From Rhizobium sp. Root1203 (GTDB lineage: Bacteria; Pseudomonadota; Alphaproteobacteria; Rhizobiales; Rhizobiaceae): 64,000 nt of DNA. The stretch is taken from positions 63,318 to 127,317 of the forward strand of contig NZ_LMCW01000068.1 of assembly GCF_001424945.1 (NCBI RefSeq), written 5' to 3'. Positions 8,505-15,333 of the stretch are shown piece by piece. Position 1 is the stretch's first letter. Each line of letters starts with the position of its first letter. Below the pieces are notes generated by a model. It had not been told where the DNA came from, did not search any database, and saw only the letters and a list, made by a program, of their open reading frames with translations. A program made the translations under genes and the position numbers.

Positions 8505-9542
8505 GTGTCAGACCAGACCAACAATCTCGCCCTGCCCTACATCCTGCCCTCGCAGGCTCAAAAGCATGTATTCCACAACGACGCGCTTCAACGTCTCGAC
8601 GCCGTCGTCCAGTTGGCCGTCAAAGGCGAATTGCCGGCACCTCCTGTCACGCCGATCGAGGGGGAATGCTATCTGATCGCTTCCGGCGCGATGGGCGTAT
8701 GGTCCGGCAAGGCGGGGCTGGTGGCCATGTGGCAGGACGGCGCCTGGCTCCATCTGTCGCCCAAGCTGGGCTGGCGCGCATTCTTTATCGAAACCGGGCA
8801 ACTGCGTGCCTTTGACGGTGCGGCGTGGAGAAGCATATCGCTGGCGACCGACGGCTCTGTCGCCATGATTGGCATCAACGCCACACCGGATGACGTCAAT
8901 CGCTTGGCGGTGATGTCGGACGCATCTCTTTTCAGCAATGCCGGCAATGGCCATCAGATCAAACTCAACAAGGCGGCAGCAACCGACGCCGGCACGCTCC
9001 TCTTCCAGACGGCTTGGTCCGGACGCGCCGAAATGGGTCTCGCGGGCAGTGACGATTTTTCGATCAAGGTCAGCGGCGACGGCAGCAACTGGCTGCCCGC
9101 GCTGAGTATTTCCGCAGACGGCGTCGTCCGCACGCCGGCGCGGCCGCTCGCGCGCGCCTCGCTCGCGGCGGGTATCGCGACGCCTGCCGCCGCAAGCAGA
9201 ACCGGTTTCGACACCTTTCATGCCCGGCAGGGCGGCTTTGCTCTGGGCGCTGCCGTGCCCTCGGGAACCGGCAACCGATTGCTCGTTCCGGCAACCGGCT
9301 TCTATCTCCTGTCCCTGAGCGTCAGCACCTTGACGTCCTCCGGACACGGCACTGCGATCGAGGTGAATGGCGCTACGATCCTGGCAGATGTGAGCGGACC
9401 GGCGTCGACAGTCCCCACAAACCAGACCGCCGTCACGGTGGCGCAGCTCAACAGGGGAGACTGGCTCGCGCTCATGCATACCGGCACGGCACAATACGCG
9501 CTCGGTGCGGCCAAGACGGAGCTCTCAGCCGTGATGATTTAG
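8505..9542 (+). CDS. DUF2793 protein with possible C1q/TNF-like C-terminal domain
   Basis: A 345-residue protein starting at GTG 8505 behind AGGGAG. Residues 5-110 match the DUF2793 pattern (LPYILPSQAQKHVFHNDAL, then GECYLIASGA and the WQDGAWLHLSPKLGWRAF block), a domain known from phage tail or gene-transfer-agent-like proteins and isolated bacterial genes. The middle resembles beta-rich tail-fibre sequence. Residues from about 225 (TGFDTFHARQGGFALG) to the end look like a small jelly-roll, with YLLSLSVS, AIEVNGATI and GDWLALMHTG strands in the order seen in C1q/TNF-like domains; that assignment is by eye. No phage genes surround it. Function unknown; a surface or tail-like adhesin is one possibility. 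Confidence 0.75.
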   Translation: MSDQTNNLALPYILPSQAQKHVFHNDALQRLDAVVQLAVKGELPAPPVTPIEGECYLIASGAMGVWSGKAGLVAMWQDGAWLHLSPKLGWRAFFIETGQLRAFDGAAWRSISLATDGSVAMIGINATPDDVNRLAVMSDASLFSNAGNGHQIKLNKAAATDAGTLLFQTAWSGRAEMGLAGSDDFSIKVSGDGSNWLPALSISADGVVRTPARPLARASLAAGIATPAAASRTGFDTFHARQGGFALGAAVPSGTGNRLLVPATGFYLLSLSVSTLTSSGHGTAIEVNGATILADVSGPASTVPTNQTAVTVAQLNRGDWLALMHTGTAQYALGAAKTELSAVMI

Positions 9543-9546
9543 GTGC

Positions 9547-10287
9547 CTAGAGCAGACGAAAACGAAAGGCTCGCGCCACGGCCTGCATCCGGTTGACCGA
9601 ATCGAGCTTTCGCATCGCGCTTTTCAGGTAGCCCACCACGGTATGCGACGAGAGATCGAGAATAATCGCAATCTCGTCGCTGCTCTTGCCCGCCGCCGAC
9701 CATCGCAGGCATTCGATCTCGCGGTTGCTGAGGTTCTCCGAGGGTCGGTCGACGGGATTGTGCTGAGCAAAGAGGTCGAGGAATTCCATGGCCCGGTACA
9801 CCTGGGACATCGTCTCGTTGCGAGGAAAGTCCGGCCGATCGCCGGAAAAAGCGAATATATACTGCCGCAAGTCGGCATCATGCAGCGTAAACGCGAAGGT
9901 GTTCTTCAGGCCGTAATCGCGAAAGAGTGATGAAAGGCACTGATTTTCCTGGTTCGCAGCAGTGCTCTCGAAGGGAGACTTGTCGCAGAAGACTGGCATG
10001 ATCGTGCGCTTCAACCCGCTGACGAGATTGCAGCAATAGAACAGATCGACCTCGTCGTAGAGCGTTATGAGTTCCTGCGGCCAGTTGCTCGCAAGACAGT
10101 TGGCGACGAAGCCGTTACGGTCTCCCCGCGGAAACTCCGCAACCAGATAGTAGGCGAAGCCCGAGTCCTTCGCCATTTCGCCGATCCGCTCGTCGAGGAA
10201 GGCCTCCCGCACCGCCGTGCCGGCATCTGAACGCGAAAAAACAGCATCCCCTACGCCGTCAGCGACGGCGCGCACTTGCTTCTTCAT
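9547..10287 (-). CDS. LuxR-type transcriptional regulator (solo)
   Basis: A 246-residue regulator. The C-terminal 65 residues are a GerE/LuxR helix-turn-helix (LSNREIECLRWSAAGKSSDEIA, then LDLSSHTVVGYLKSAMRKL). The N-terminal 160 residues have the length and overall pattern of an autoinducer-binding domain, but the Trp/Tyr/Asp set that contacts acyl-homoserine lactones is not clearly present in the segment after NWPQELITLYDEVD. No luxI-type synthase lies nearby. It is probably an orphan LuxR responding to another ligand. AAGGGATAGACTCG precedes ATG 10287. It converges on the DUF2793 gene with a 4-bp gap. Confidence 0.82.
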   Translation of the reverse strand: MKKQVRAVADGVGDAVFSRSDAGTAVREAFLDERIGEMAKDSGFAYYLVAEFPRGDRNGFVANCLASNWPQELITLYDEVDLFYCCNLVSGLKRTIMPVFCDKSPFESTAANQENQCLSSLFRDYGLKNTFAFTLHDADLRQYIFAFSGDRPDFPRNETMSQVYRAMEFLDLFAQHNPVDRPSENLSNREIECLRWSAAGKSSDEIAIILDLSSHTVVGYLKSAMRKLDSVNRMQAVARAFRFRLL

Positions 10288-10691
10288 CGAGTCTATCCCT
10301 TGGCGGCCGGCTTCGGCTCGAATTTCTCGCCCGACAGCCTTCGGCGGCTCTCAGGAGACCGGAAAAGCAAACCGCGCCCGTATCGACAGGATACGAAGCG
10401 AAGGAGTCTTGATCATTCCGGGCATGAGGAGAAGAACGGAGACGAGGTCTTGCGCTTACATCTGTGTTGCAGCGCTTATAAGATGACGAATGTCAAATTC
10501 ACAATGTCTAATGCGCATGGCTCCCATGCATTCATGTCAAATTTACCTAACGGAATCCCGCCCGGCACAGCACGGATGCTCCGTGGCGGGTCGTCTAAAC
10601 TTATTATCAAAGTCTTACTAAGCGCTTAGGCAATTTTTAAATGTGACAAGCTAGAGTGGCTCCCGTGGTCTTGAGTTGTGTAGAGAGTCCA
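10288..10691. promoter_or_regulatory. Divergent intergenic region luxR / sciP
   Basis: This 404-bp gap separates the divergent LuxR and SciP genes. It becomes AT-rich toward sciP (about 10480-10640). One GANTC methylation site (GAGTC, 10685-10689) lies directly before the sciP start. I find no perfect TTAA-N7-TTAA CtrA box and no convincing gene. Confidence 0.45.
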
Positions 10692-10967
10692 ATGACCGAA
10701 ATGATACGTCCCCGAGTAAAATATGTCATCGGCCCCGATGGCAGCCCGCTGACGATTGCGGATTTGCCGCCGCCGAATACCCGGCGCTGGGTAATTCGGC
10801 GCAAGGCAGAGGTTGTCGCGGCTGTTCGCGGTGGCTTGTTGAGCTTGGAAGAAGCTTGCGAACGTTACACGCTGACAGTCGAGGAATTCTTGTCCTGGCA
10901 GTCCTCCATCAACAGTCACGGCCTTGCCGGCTTGCGCACGACGCGCATCCAGCAATATCGCCATTGA
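10692..10967 (+). CDS. sciP: CtrA inhibitor SciP (DUF1153 family)
   Basis: A 91-residue helix-turn-helix protein of the DUF1153 family. It has KYVIGPDGSPLTIADLPPP, then RRWVIRRKAEVVAAV and SLEEACERYTLTVEEF, the highly conserved core of SciP. In Caulobacter, SciP binds CtrA on DNA and blocks recruitment of RNA polymerase, restricting CtrA-dependent transcription to part of the cell cycle. I chose ATG 10692 (MTEMIRPRVKY); the open frame starts earlier at 10656, but those residues are not conserved. It lies 1.5 kb from ctrA in this window. Confidence 0.93.
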   Translation: MTEMIRPRVKYVIGPDGSPLTIADLPPPNTRRWVIRRKAEVVAAVRGGLLSLEEACERYTLTVEEFLSWQSSINSHGLAGLRTTRIQQYRH

Positions 10968-11293
10968 TCAGTTTTCAAATGCAATTGTTATTGTCTCGGG
11001 CCGGTATGCACTCCTCAGGGATCGTGACATCGGCCCGAAATTATTGATTGAATGACAGTTATTTAACCGTCGCCGGCGCGACGGCATCGAAGCTTCAGCT
11101 CGGCCCAAGTCCATCAGAGACCACTCGGACAAGGGCTGTGCGAGCAACGGTGATACGACGCGCGGCGGGCTCAAAGCAGCCCTCGCCCGCGCGAACGGCA
11201 TTCCATCGAACAGTGCGTTTACGTCAGCTGTCTTGGCGCGGTCTCCGCTCCATGCCACCCTCCGGATCGATCGAACCTGAGAGGGAAAACACG
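10968..11293. other. Intergenic region after sciP with a stem-loop
   Basis: This 326-bp gap contains a perfect 8-bp inverted repeat, TCGGGCCG (10996-11003) and CGGCCCGA (11031-11038), with a 27-nt loop and an AT-rich 3' flank, which may end the sciP transcript. The rest (11060-11290) has a reading frame continuous with the next gene but no conserved sequence. I see no separate gene. Confidence 0.4.
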
Positions 11294-11575
11294 ATGAATA
11301 TCGAGAACGAAGAAAACGCATCCGGCGGCCGCTATGTTGCCGAGCTCGACGGCCATCAGGCCGAAATGACCTATTCCCGCACATCGCCGAAACTCATCAT
11401 CATCGACCACACCGGCGTTCCTGATGCATTGCGCGGCAAGGGCGTTGGCCAGGCGCTCGCACTTCACGCGGTGGAGGAAGCCAGAAAAGGGGGCTGGAAG
11501 ATCTTTCCGCTTTGCCCCTTTTTCAAAGCGCAATCGCAGCGCCACGCCGAATGGGGCGACGTCGTCAACATCTGA
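11294..11575 (+). CDS. Small GNAT-like N-acetyltransferase (YidJ/Acetyltransf_CG type)
   Basis: A 93-residue protein of the small GCN5-related acetyltransferase group. The core VPDALRGKGVGQALALHAVEEARK carries the acetyl-CoA binding R/Q-x-x-G-x-G/A pattern (RGKGVG), followed by PLCPFFKAQSQRHAEW, which closely resembles bacterial homologues of human GTLF3B/NATD1. Members acetylate unknown, probably small, targets. ATG 11294 is preceded by GAGAGGGA; an open frame back to 11048 is rejected for lack of conservation. A strong stem-loop follows the stop codon. Confidence 0.87.
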   Translation: MNIENEENASGGRYVAELDGHQAEMTYSRTSPKLIIIDHTGVPDALRGKGVGQALALHAVEEARKGGWKIFPLCPFFKAQSQRHAEWGDVVNI

Positions 11576-11594
11576 AGGCCGCAACGCGAACGCC

Positions 11595-11639
11595 AAAAGC
11601 CATGTATGACGGGCAGCGAGCCCACCATGCATGGCTTTT
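11595..11639 (+). terminator. Stem-loop terminator after the small acetyltransferase gene
   Basis: AAAAGCCATG (11595-11604) pairs with CATGGCTTTT (11630-11639) over 10 bp, and an inner GGGC/GCCC stem (11611-11614, 11620-11623) can branch from it. The T run on the 3' arm fits a rho-independent terminator for the plus-strand gene, and the matching A run lets it act in both directions. Confidence 0.7.
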
Positions 11640-11656
11640 ATCAGGCGACACCGCCC

Positions 11657-11676
11657 CGGACGCCCTTGGGCGTCCG
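11657..11676. repeat. GC-rich palindromic hairpin
   Basis: A perfect 9-bp inverted repeat (CGGACGCCC TT GGGCGTCCG) lies 10 bp past the stop of the convergent FliJ-like gene. It lacks a T run on either side, so it may stabilise a 3' end rather than terminate by itself. Confidence 0.5.
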
Positions 11677-11686
11677 TCGCGGTGCA

Positions 11687-12037
11687 CTAGGCTCGTGCCC
11701 GGATCGCTCCGTCACGCTCTTCGAGCGCAGCGGCACGTGCATATTCCGCCTGCATCTCTTCGAGCGCCTGCTCCAGCGCTTCTTCCTGCATCTTCAGTTC
11801 CTTGATGGAGACCTGAAGATTATCCGCGCGCTGGCGTGCAGCCTTTGCGAAGGTCGGATAGGCGAAGTGATTCGGGTCGGAAATGCCGGATTTCTTTTCC
11901 TCGACGACGATCTGACTCTCCAGATCCTTCGCCATCCGCTCGAATTCGGACATCATCATCTGCAATTGCTGCAATTGACGACCTTTTTCGTTCACCTGAA
12001 ACTCCTTCAGACGAACTAGGCTCTCACGCGACTTCAT
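11687..12037 (-). CDS. FliJ-like coiled-coil protein
   Basis: A 116-residue, almost wholly helical charged protein. The start MKSRESLVRLKEFQVNEKGR and the heptad-rich QLQQLQMMMSEFERMAKDLESQ match the FliJ-type proteins encoded beside ctrA in Rhizobiales. FliJ assists the flagellar type III export ATPase as a coiled-coil stalk; whether this one acts in flagellar export or has a cell-cycle role is not shown by the sequence. GGAG sits 8 nt before ATG 12037, which is better spaced than for the in-frame ATG at 12043. It is divergent from ctrA. Confidence 0.75.
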   Translation of the reverse strand: MKSRESLVRLKEFQVNEKGRQLQQLQMMMSEFERMAKDLESQIVVEEKKSGISDPNHFAYPTFAKAARQRADNLQVSIKELKMQEEALEQALEEMQAEYARAAALEERDGAIRARA

Positions 12038-12477
12038 ACGCATTACTCCAGTGATGCGAGACCCCGGCTCCACTTGAAACCGCCCCTGCGTGCCGCTTTC
12101 AAACGGCTTGCCCAAAAAATTTCCGTCGGTGTTAACAAAAACCTACCGCTGGTAACCTTTCGTTTACGGGCATCGTTAATGATAGTCCCGATGATTTAAG
12201 GGTCGGTAAACATCACTACGCGATTTCCGGCACCTGCTCATTGGTGAGTCGAATGAATCGCTTACCAGTCGTTCTTAATGTAAAAGTTGAGAAGTCGGCT
12301 TTGCGGATTCTCGTTGGAAAACAGCGAAATGGACAAATTATTTAATAAATTCGTTACCTCTTGCCAGAGTGAATCAGAATTTGTTAACCATTTCGTGGCA
12401 GCTTCCAAATCACGCAGTGACATTTCTGTATCGCGTAGGGGCCAGACCACCTTTCGGCGGCGGTAAAGGGGATAAGA
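12038..12477. promoter_or_regulatory. ctrA upstream regulatory region
   Basis: This 440-bp AT-rich divergent gap has four GANTC sites for the CcrM methylase within 130 bp (12246-12250, 12255-12259, 12306-12310, 12371-12375). It also has the CtrA half-site TTAACCAT at 12384-12391, and another TTAAC at 12132-12136. This fits a ctrA promoter controlled by methylation state and CtrA feedback, as known in Caulobacter and Sinorhizobium. An antisense open frame of 62 codons (12262-12450) shows no coding features. Confidence 0.7.
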
Positions 12478-13179
12478 ATGCGGGTACTACTCATCGAAGA
12501 CGATAGCGCGACAGCGCAGAGCATCGAATTGATGCTTAAGTCTGAAAGTTTTAATGTTTACACCACCGATCTTGGTGAAGAAGGCGTCGACCTCGGGAAG
12601 TTGTATGATTACGACATCATCCTTCTCGATTTGAACCTTCCCGACATGTCCGGATATGAAGTCCTGCGTACTCTCCGCCTGTCCAAGGTCAAGACACCCA
12701 TCCTGATCCTGTCGGGTATGGCCGGTATCGAAGACAAGGTGCGCGGCCTCGGCTTCGGCGCCGACGACTACATGACCAAGCCGTTCCACAAGGACGAACT
12801 GGTTGCACGCATCCATGCGATCGTCCGCCGTTCCAAGGGTCACGCCCAATCGGTCATCATGACCGGCGAACTGATCGTCAACCTCGACGCCAAGACCGTC
12901 GAAGTCGGTGGCCAGCGCGTTCACCTCACGGGTAAGGAATATCAGATGCTGGAGCTTCTTTCGCTCCGCAAGGGTACGACCCTCACCAAGGAAATGTTCC
13001 TGAACCACCTCTATGGCGGCATGGACGAGCCGGAACTGAAGATCATCGACGTGTTTATCTGCAAGCTGCGCAAGAAGCTTGCAAATGCTGCCGGTGGCGC
13101 GAACTACATCGAAACCGTCTGGGGCCGCGGCTATGTCCTGCGCGAGCCGGATGGTGCCGAGTACGCCGAGACCGCCTGA
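12478..13179 (+). CDS. ctrA: Cell-cycle response regulator CtrA
   Basis: A 233-residue OmpR-family response regulator, the essential alphaproteobacterial cell-cycle master regulator. The receiver (1-120) has the acidic pair E8-D9-D10, phospho-acceptor D51 in LLDLNLPDM and a conserved KPFHKDEL loop. The DNA-binding winged helix (about 125-228) has the near-invariant LTGKEYQMLELLSLRKGTTLTKE stretch. CtrA receives phosphate from CckA through ChpT and binds TTAA-type sites at division, motility and envelope genes. The C-terminus ends in ETA, a small hydrophobic end compatible with ClpXP turnover. A ribosome site (AAAGGGGATAAG) precedes ATG 12478. Confidence 0.98.
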   Translation: MRVLLIEDDSATAQSIELMLKSESFNVYTTDLGEEGVDLGKLYDYDIILLDLNLPDMSGYEVLRTLRLSKVKTPILILSGMAGIEDKVRGLGFGADDYMTKPFHKDELVARIHAIVRRSKGHAQSVIMTGELIVNLDAKTVEVGGQRVHLTGKEYQMLELLSLRKGTTLTKEMFLNHLYGGMDEPELKIIDVFICKLRKKLANAAGGANYIETVWGRGYVLREPDGAEYAETA

Positions 13180-13202
13180 CGCTGCATCCCCTTTACGACA
13201 GG

Positions 13203-13230
13203 AAATCCCGCCCTTCCGGCGGGATTTTTT
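13203..13230 (+). terminator. ctrA rho-independent terminator
   Basis: A 10-bp stem (AAATCCCGCC, 13203-13212; GGCGGGATTT, 13218-13227) with a CTTCC loop runs into six T residues (13225-13230), starting 24 bp past the ctrA stop. Confidence 0.93.
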
Positions 13231-13309
13231 GCATGTGGCATCCGGCGAAAAAGCCGCCCTGTGGAGCGGCCGGTGGTTTAGGGTGCGTCTCGGGGGATGT
13301 GAAACGGGG

Positions 13310-13672
13310 CTACGCGGCAATGGCGCGATTGCCGAACACGGCCGTCAGGATCTTCCGGTCGAACGGCTTCAGCAGGAAATCCGTGGCCCCTGCCCGCTTG
13401 CCCATCATCAGCTTCTTGAGATCTGCCTCGACAACGCAGTAGTAGATCTTGACCTCTTTCCCGCCTTCCATCGTACGGATGGTGGAGATCAGGTCGAGCG
13501 CGCCTTCCATGCCGGAATCGACAATCAGATAATCAGGCATTTCAGTCCCGCAACGGGACAGGGCTTCGCTGACATTTGAGGCTTCGCTGACCAGGAAATC
13601 GAGCTCGGACAGGATACGCTTTCCGACCTTGCGGACGACGTCCGACGCGTCAGTGATCATGAACCTCTGCAT
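13310..13672 (-). CDS. Single-domain receiver protein with atypical active site
   Basis: A 120-residue stand-alone receiver (CheY-like) domain. ITDASDVVRKVGKRIL matches strand 1 and helix 1, D52 in YLIVDSGMEG is at the phospho-acceptor position, and the conserved Lys is kept in FLLKPFD. The second acidic residue of the usual DD pair is Ala, the Pro-Gly-x-Asp-Gly segment after D52 is missing, and the switch Thr/Ser is replaced in YYCVVEAD. Phosphorylation may be weak or absent. AAGGAG precedes ATG 13672. It lies downstream of chpT on the same strand (108-bp gap) and converges on ctrA, so a role in the CckA-ChpT-CtrA relay is plausible but unproven. It is not CpdR-like. Confidence 0.85.
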   Translation of the reverse strand: MQRFMITDASDVVRKVGKRILSELDFLVSEASNVSEALSRCGTEMPDYLIVDSGMEGALDLISTIRTMEGGKEVKIYYCVVEADLKKLMMGKRAGATDFLLKPFDRKILTAVFGNRAIAA

Positions 13673-13780
13673 GCCTGCTCCTTGGCCCAGCTTCTCTCCG
13701 GCGGGCATCTCGCCCTCAAGGATAGAAAGATTAGGCTAAGGAATTGTTACCTCGACGATGGATGGGCGCGCCCGCCGCAC

Positions 13781-14431
13781 TCAGGCGGCGATCACATCAG
13801 CGGTAAAGACAATCTCTTCAGCCGTTGCGCTGTGGCCGAGCTGCATCCCGCATTCGTCAGCGAGAAGAACGGTATAGTAAGGCTGGATGGAGTGCGCATC
13901 GATTGCTTCTTCGATCTCGCCCGAGGAGATTTCCACGAATTTCGGCGGCAGGCGCATCATCTTGCCCTTGGCGACGATCTTGAACTTGGCGTCGACCTCC
14001 GGATTTTCCAGTGTGATATCAAGCACTCCGCCGCGCGGGATAGACGAATAGGCGACGAGGAACAGATTGAGCAGGAGTTTCACGCGGTTCTTCGCGATGA
14101 TCGCCCGCGGGCCGGTCCAGGTGACCTCGGTCTTCTTCTCGGCGGCTGCAAAATCCTTTGCCGCACGCTCGGCCTCGCCGGTGTCGATCGAGGCGCCGAC
14201 CGATCCGGACGCGCCGAAGGCGAGCCGTGCAAACTTCAGACGCACGGAAGCGTTCAGCGCACTTGTGCGAATAAGATCCATCGCATCCGCGTCGGCGCCA
14301 CCCTCGTCGAGCAGTTCCAGGCCGTTGTTGATCGCACCGACCGGCGAAATGACGTCATGGCAAACGCGGCTGCAAAGAAGCGCGGCCAGGTCGGGGCCAG
14401 TCAGGGTAAGGTTTGGGTTCTTCGACATCAT
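13781..14431 (-). CDS. chpT: Histidine phosphotransferase ChpT
   Basis: A 216-residue protein with the ChpT arrangement: an N-terminal helical-hairpin dimerisation domain with the phospho-accepting His (H25 in VCHDVISPVGAINNGLELL) and a C-terminal degenerate ATPase-like domain (about 95-210) lacking ATP-binding motifs. ChpT passes phosphate from the hybrid kinase CckA to CtrA and CpdR in the cytosol. Two adjacent ATGs (14431 and 14428) are both possible, with TGGAGACG in front. It is divergent from eipA and lies 0.6 kb from ctrA. Confidence 0.94.
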   Translation of the reverse strand: MMSKNPNLTLTGPDLAALLCSRVCHDVISPVGAINNGLELLDEGGADADAMDLIRTSALNASVRLKFARLAFGASGSVGASIDTGEAERAAKDFAAAEKKTEVTWTGPRAIIAKNRVKLLLNLFLVAYSSIPRGGVLDITLENPEVDAKFKIVAKGKMMRLPPKFVEISSGEIEEAIDAHSIQPYYTVLLADECGMQLGHSATAEEIVFTADVIAA

Positions 14432-14531
14432 CGTCTCCAGAGGGCGGTCTCATTCCGCTGCACATGTTGCTTCATCGAGGTTGCACGAAGTTTGCGCGCG
14501 TGATTGGCGGCCATAATGACACCATATTTGG

Positions 14532-14547
14532 TAAACCGATTGTTAAG
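14532..14547. promoter_or_regulatory. Possible CtrA box between chpT and eipA
   Basis: TAAA-N7-TTAAG (14532-14547) differs at two positions from the CtrA consensus TTAA-N7-TTAAC. It lies about 60 bp upstream of eipA, which is a CtrA target in Brucella, and about 100 bp upstream of chpT. Candidate by eye only. Confidence 0.4.
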
Positions 14548-14609
14548 ACCATCCGCGCAAAATGCATGAACCGCCGGAAACGGACTAAAGTACCGACCAT
14601 GATGAACGG

Positions 14610-15215
14610 ATGACACCCATGCGCCCCTCAATCCTCGGAAGATTTCCCGCCTTTTGCCGACTGCTCGTCGCCTTGACGCTCTCGCCCCTGATGCTCGCCG
14701 CAACGCAGGCATCGGCACAGCAGGCCAACAACGACCAGTACACGGCACAGGAAATCGTCGACGCCGGACACTCGTTCTTCGGCTCGACCAGCGGCGGCCT
14801 TGCCAAGGTCATCGAAACAGCCTTCCAGAAATACGGGCTGCCGAATGGCTACATTCTCGGACAGGAAGGCTCTGGAGCCTTCATAGCCGGTCTGACCTAC
14901 GGCGAGGGCCAGCTGAACACCAAGAACGCCGGCGAGCATCCGCTCTACTGGCAGGGTCCTTCCCTCGGCATCGACTACGGCGGCCAGGGCACACGCGTGA
15001 TGATGCTCGTCTACGACCTGCCCTCGACCGACGCGATCTACGCCCGTTTCGGCGGCGTCAGTGGCCAGGCGTTCGTGATTGCCGGCTTTGGCATGACATT
15101 GCTCAAGAACAACAACGTGCTTGTGGTGCCGATCCGCACCGGTGTCGGCGCCCGCCTCGGCCTCAATGTCGGATACCTCAAGGTAACGCCGAACCCGACC
15201 TGGAACCCCTTCTGA
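14610..15215 (+). CDS. eipA: EipA-like periplasmic envelope protein (DUF1134)
   Basis: A 201-residue secreted protein. Residues 1-37 are a signal peptide (basic start, hydrophobic LLVALTLSPLMLAAT, cleavage near ASAQQ). The mature part is a DUF1134 domain with EIVDAGHSFFGSTSGGLAKVIE, GYILGQEGSGAFIAGLTYGEG and a glycine-rich C-terminal half, matching the conserved envelope-integrity protein EipA. In Brucella, EipA is a periplasmic beta-barrel-like protein needed for envelope integrity and is controlled by CtrA. A nearby ATG at 14619 is an alternative start. Position beside chpT/ctrA supports the assignment. Confidence 0.9.
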   Translation: MTPMRPSILGRFPAFCRLLVALTLSPLMLAATQASAQQANNDQYTAQEIVDAGHSFFGSTSGGLAKVIETAFQKYGLPNGYILGQEGSGAFIAGLTYGEGQLNTKNAGEHPLYWQGPSLGIDYGGQGTRVMMLVYDLPSTDAIYARFGGVSGQAFVIAGFGMTLLKNNNVLVVPIRTGVGARLGLNVGYLKVTPNPTWNPF

Positions 15216-15333
15216 CGCTCGCGCGATGGCAGGGCATCCCCGTCATCGACCTTTCGGCCACTTGCTCTATGCGCGCCATCCGCTTAATCATTGGTTTTGA
15301 CGCAAATCAACTTCTGGAAGCAGTGGCCTCGCC

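Noticed and set aside
12262..12450. 62-codon ORF in the ctrA promoter
   Set aside because: Lies over the GANTC/CtrA motifs in AT-rich regulatory DNA and shows no protein features.
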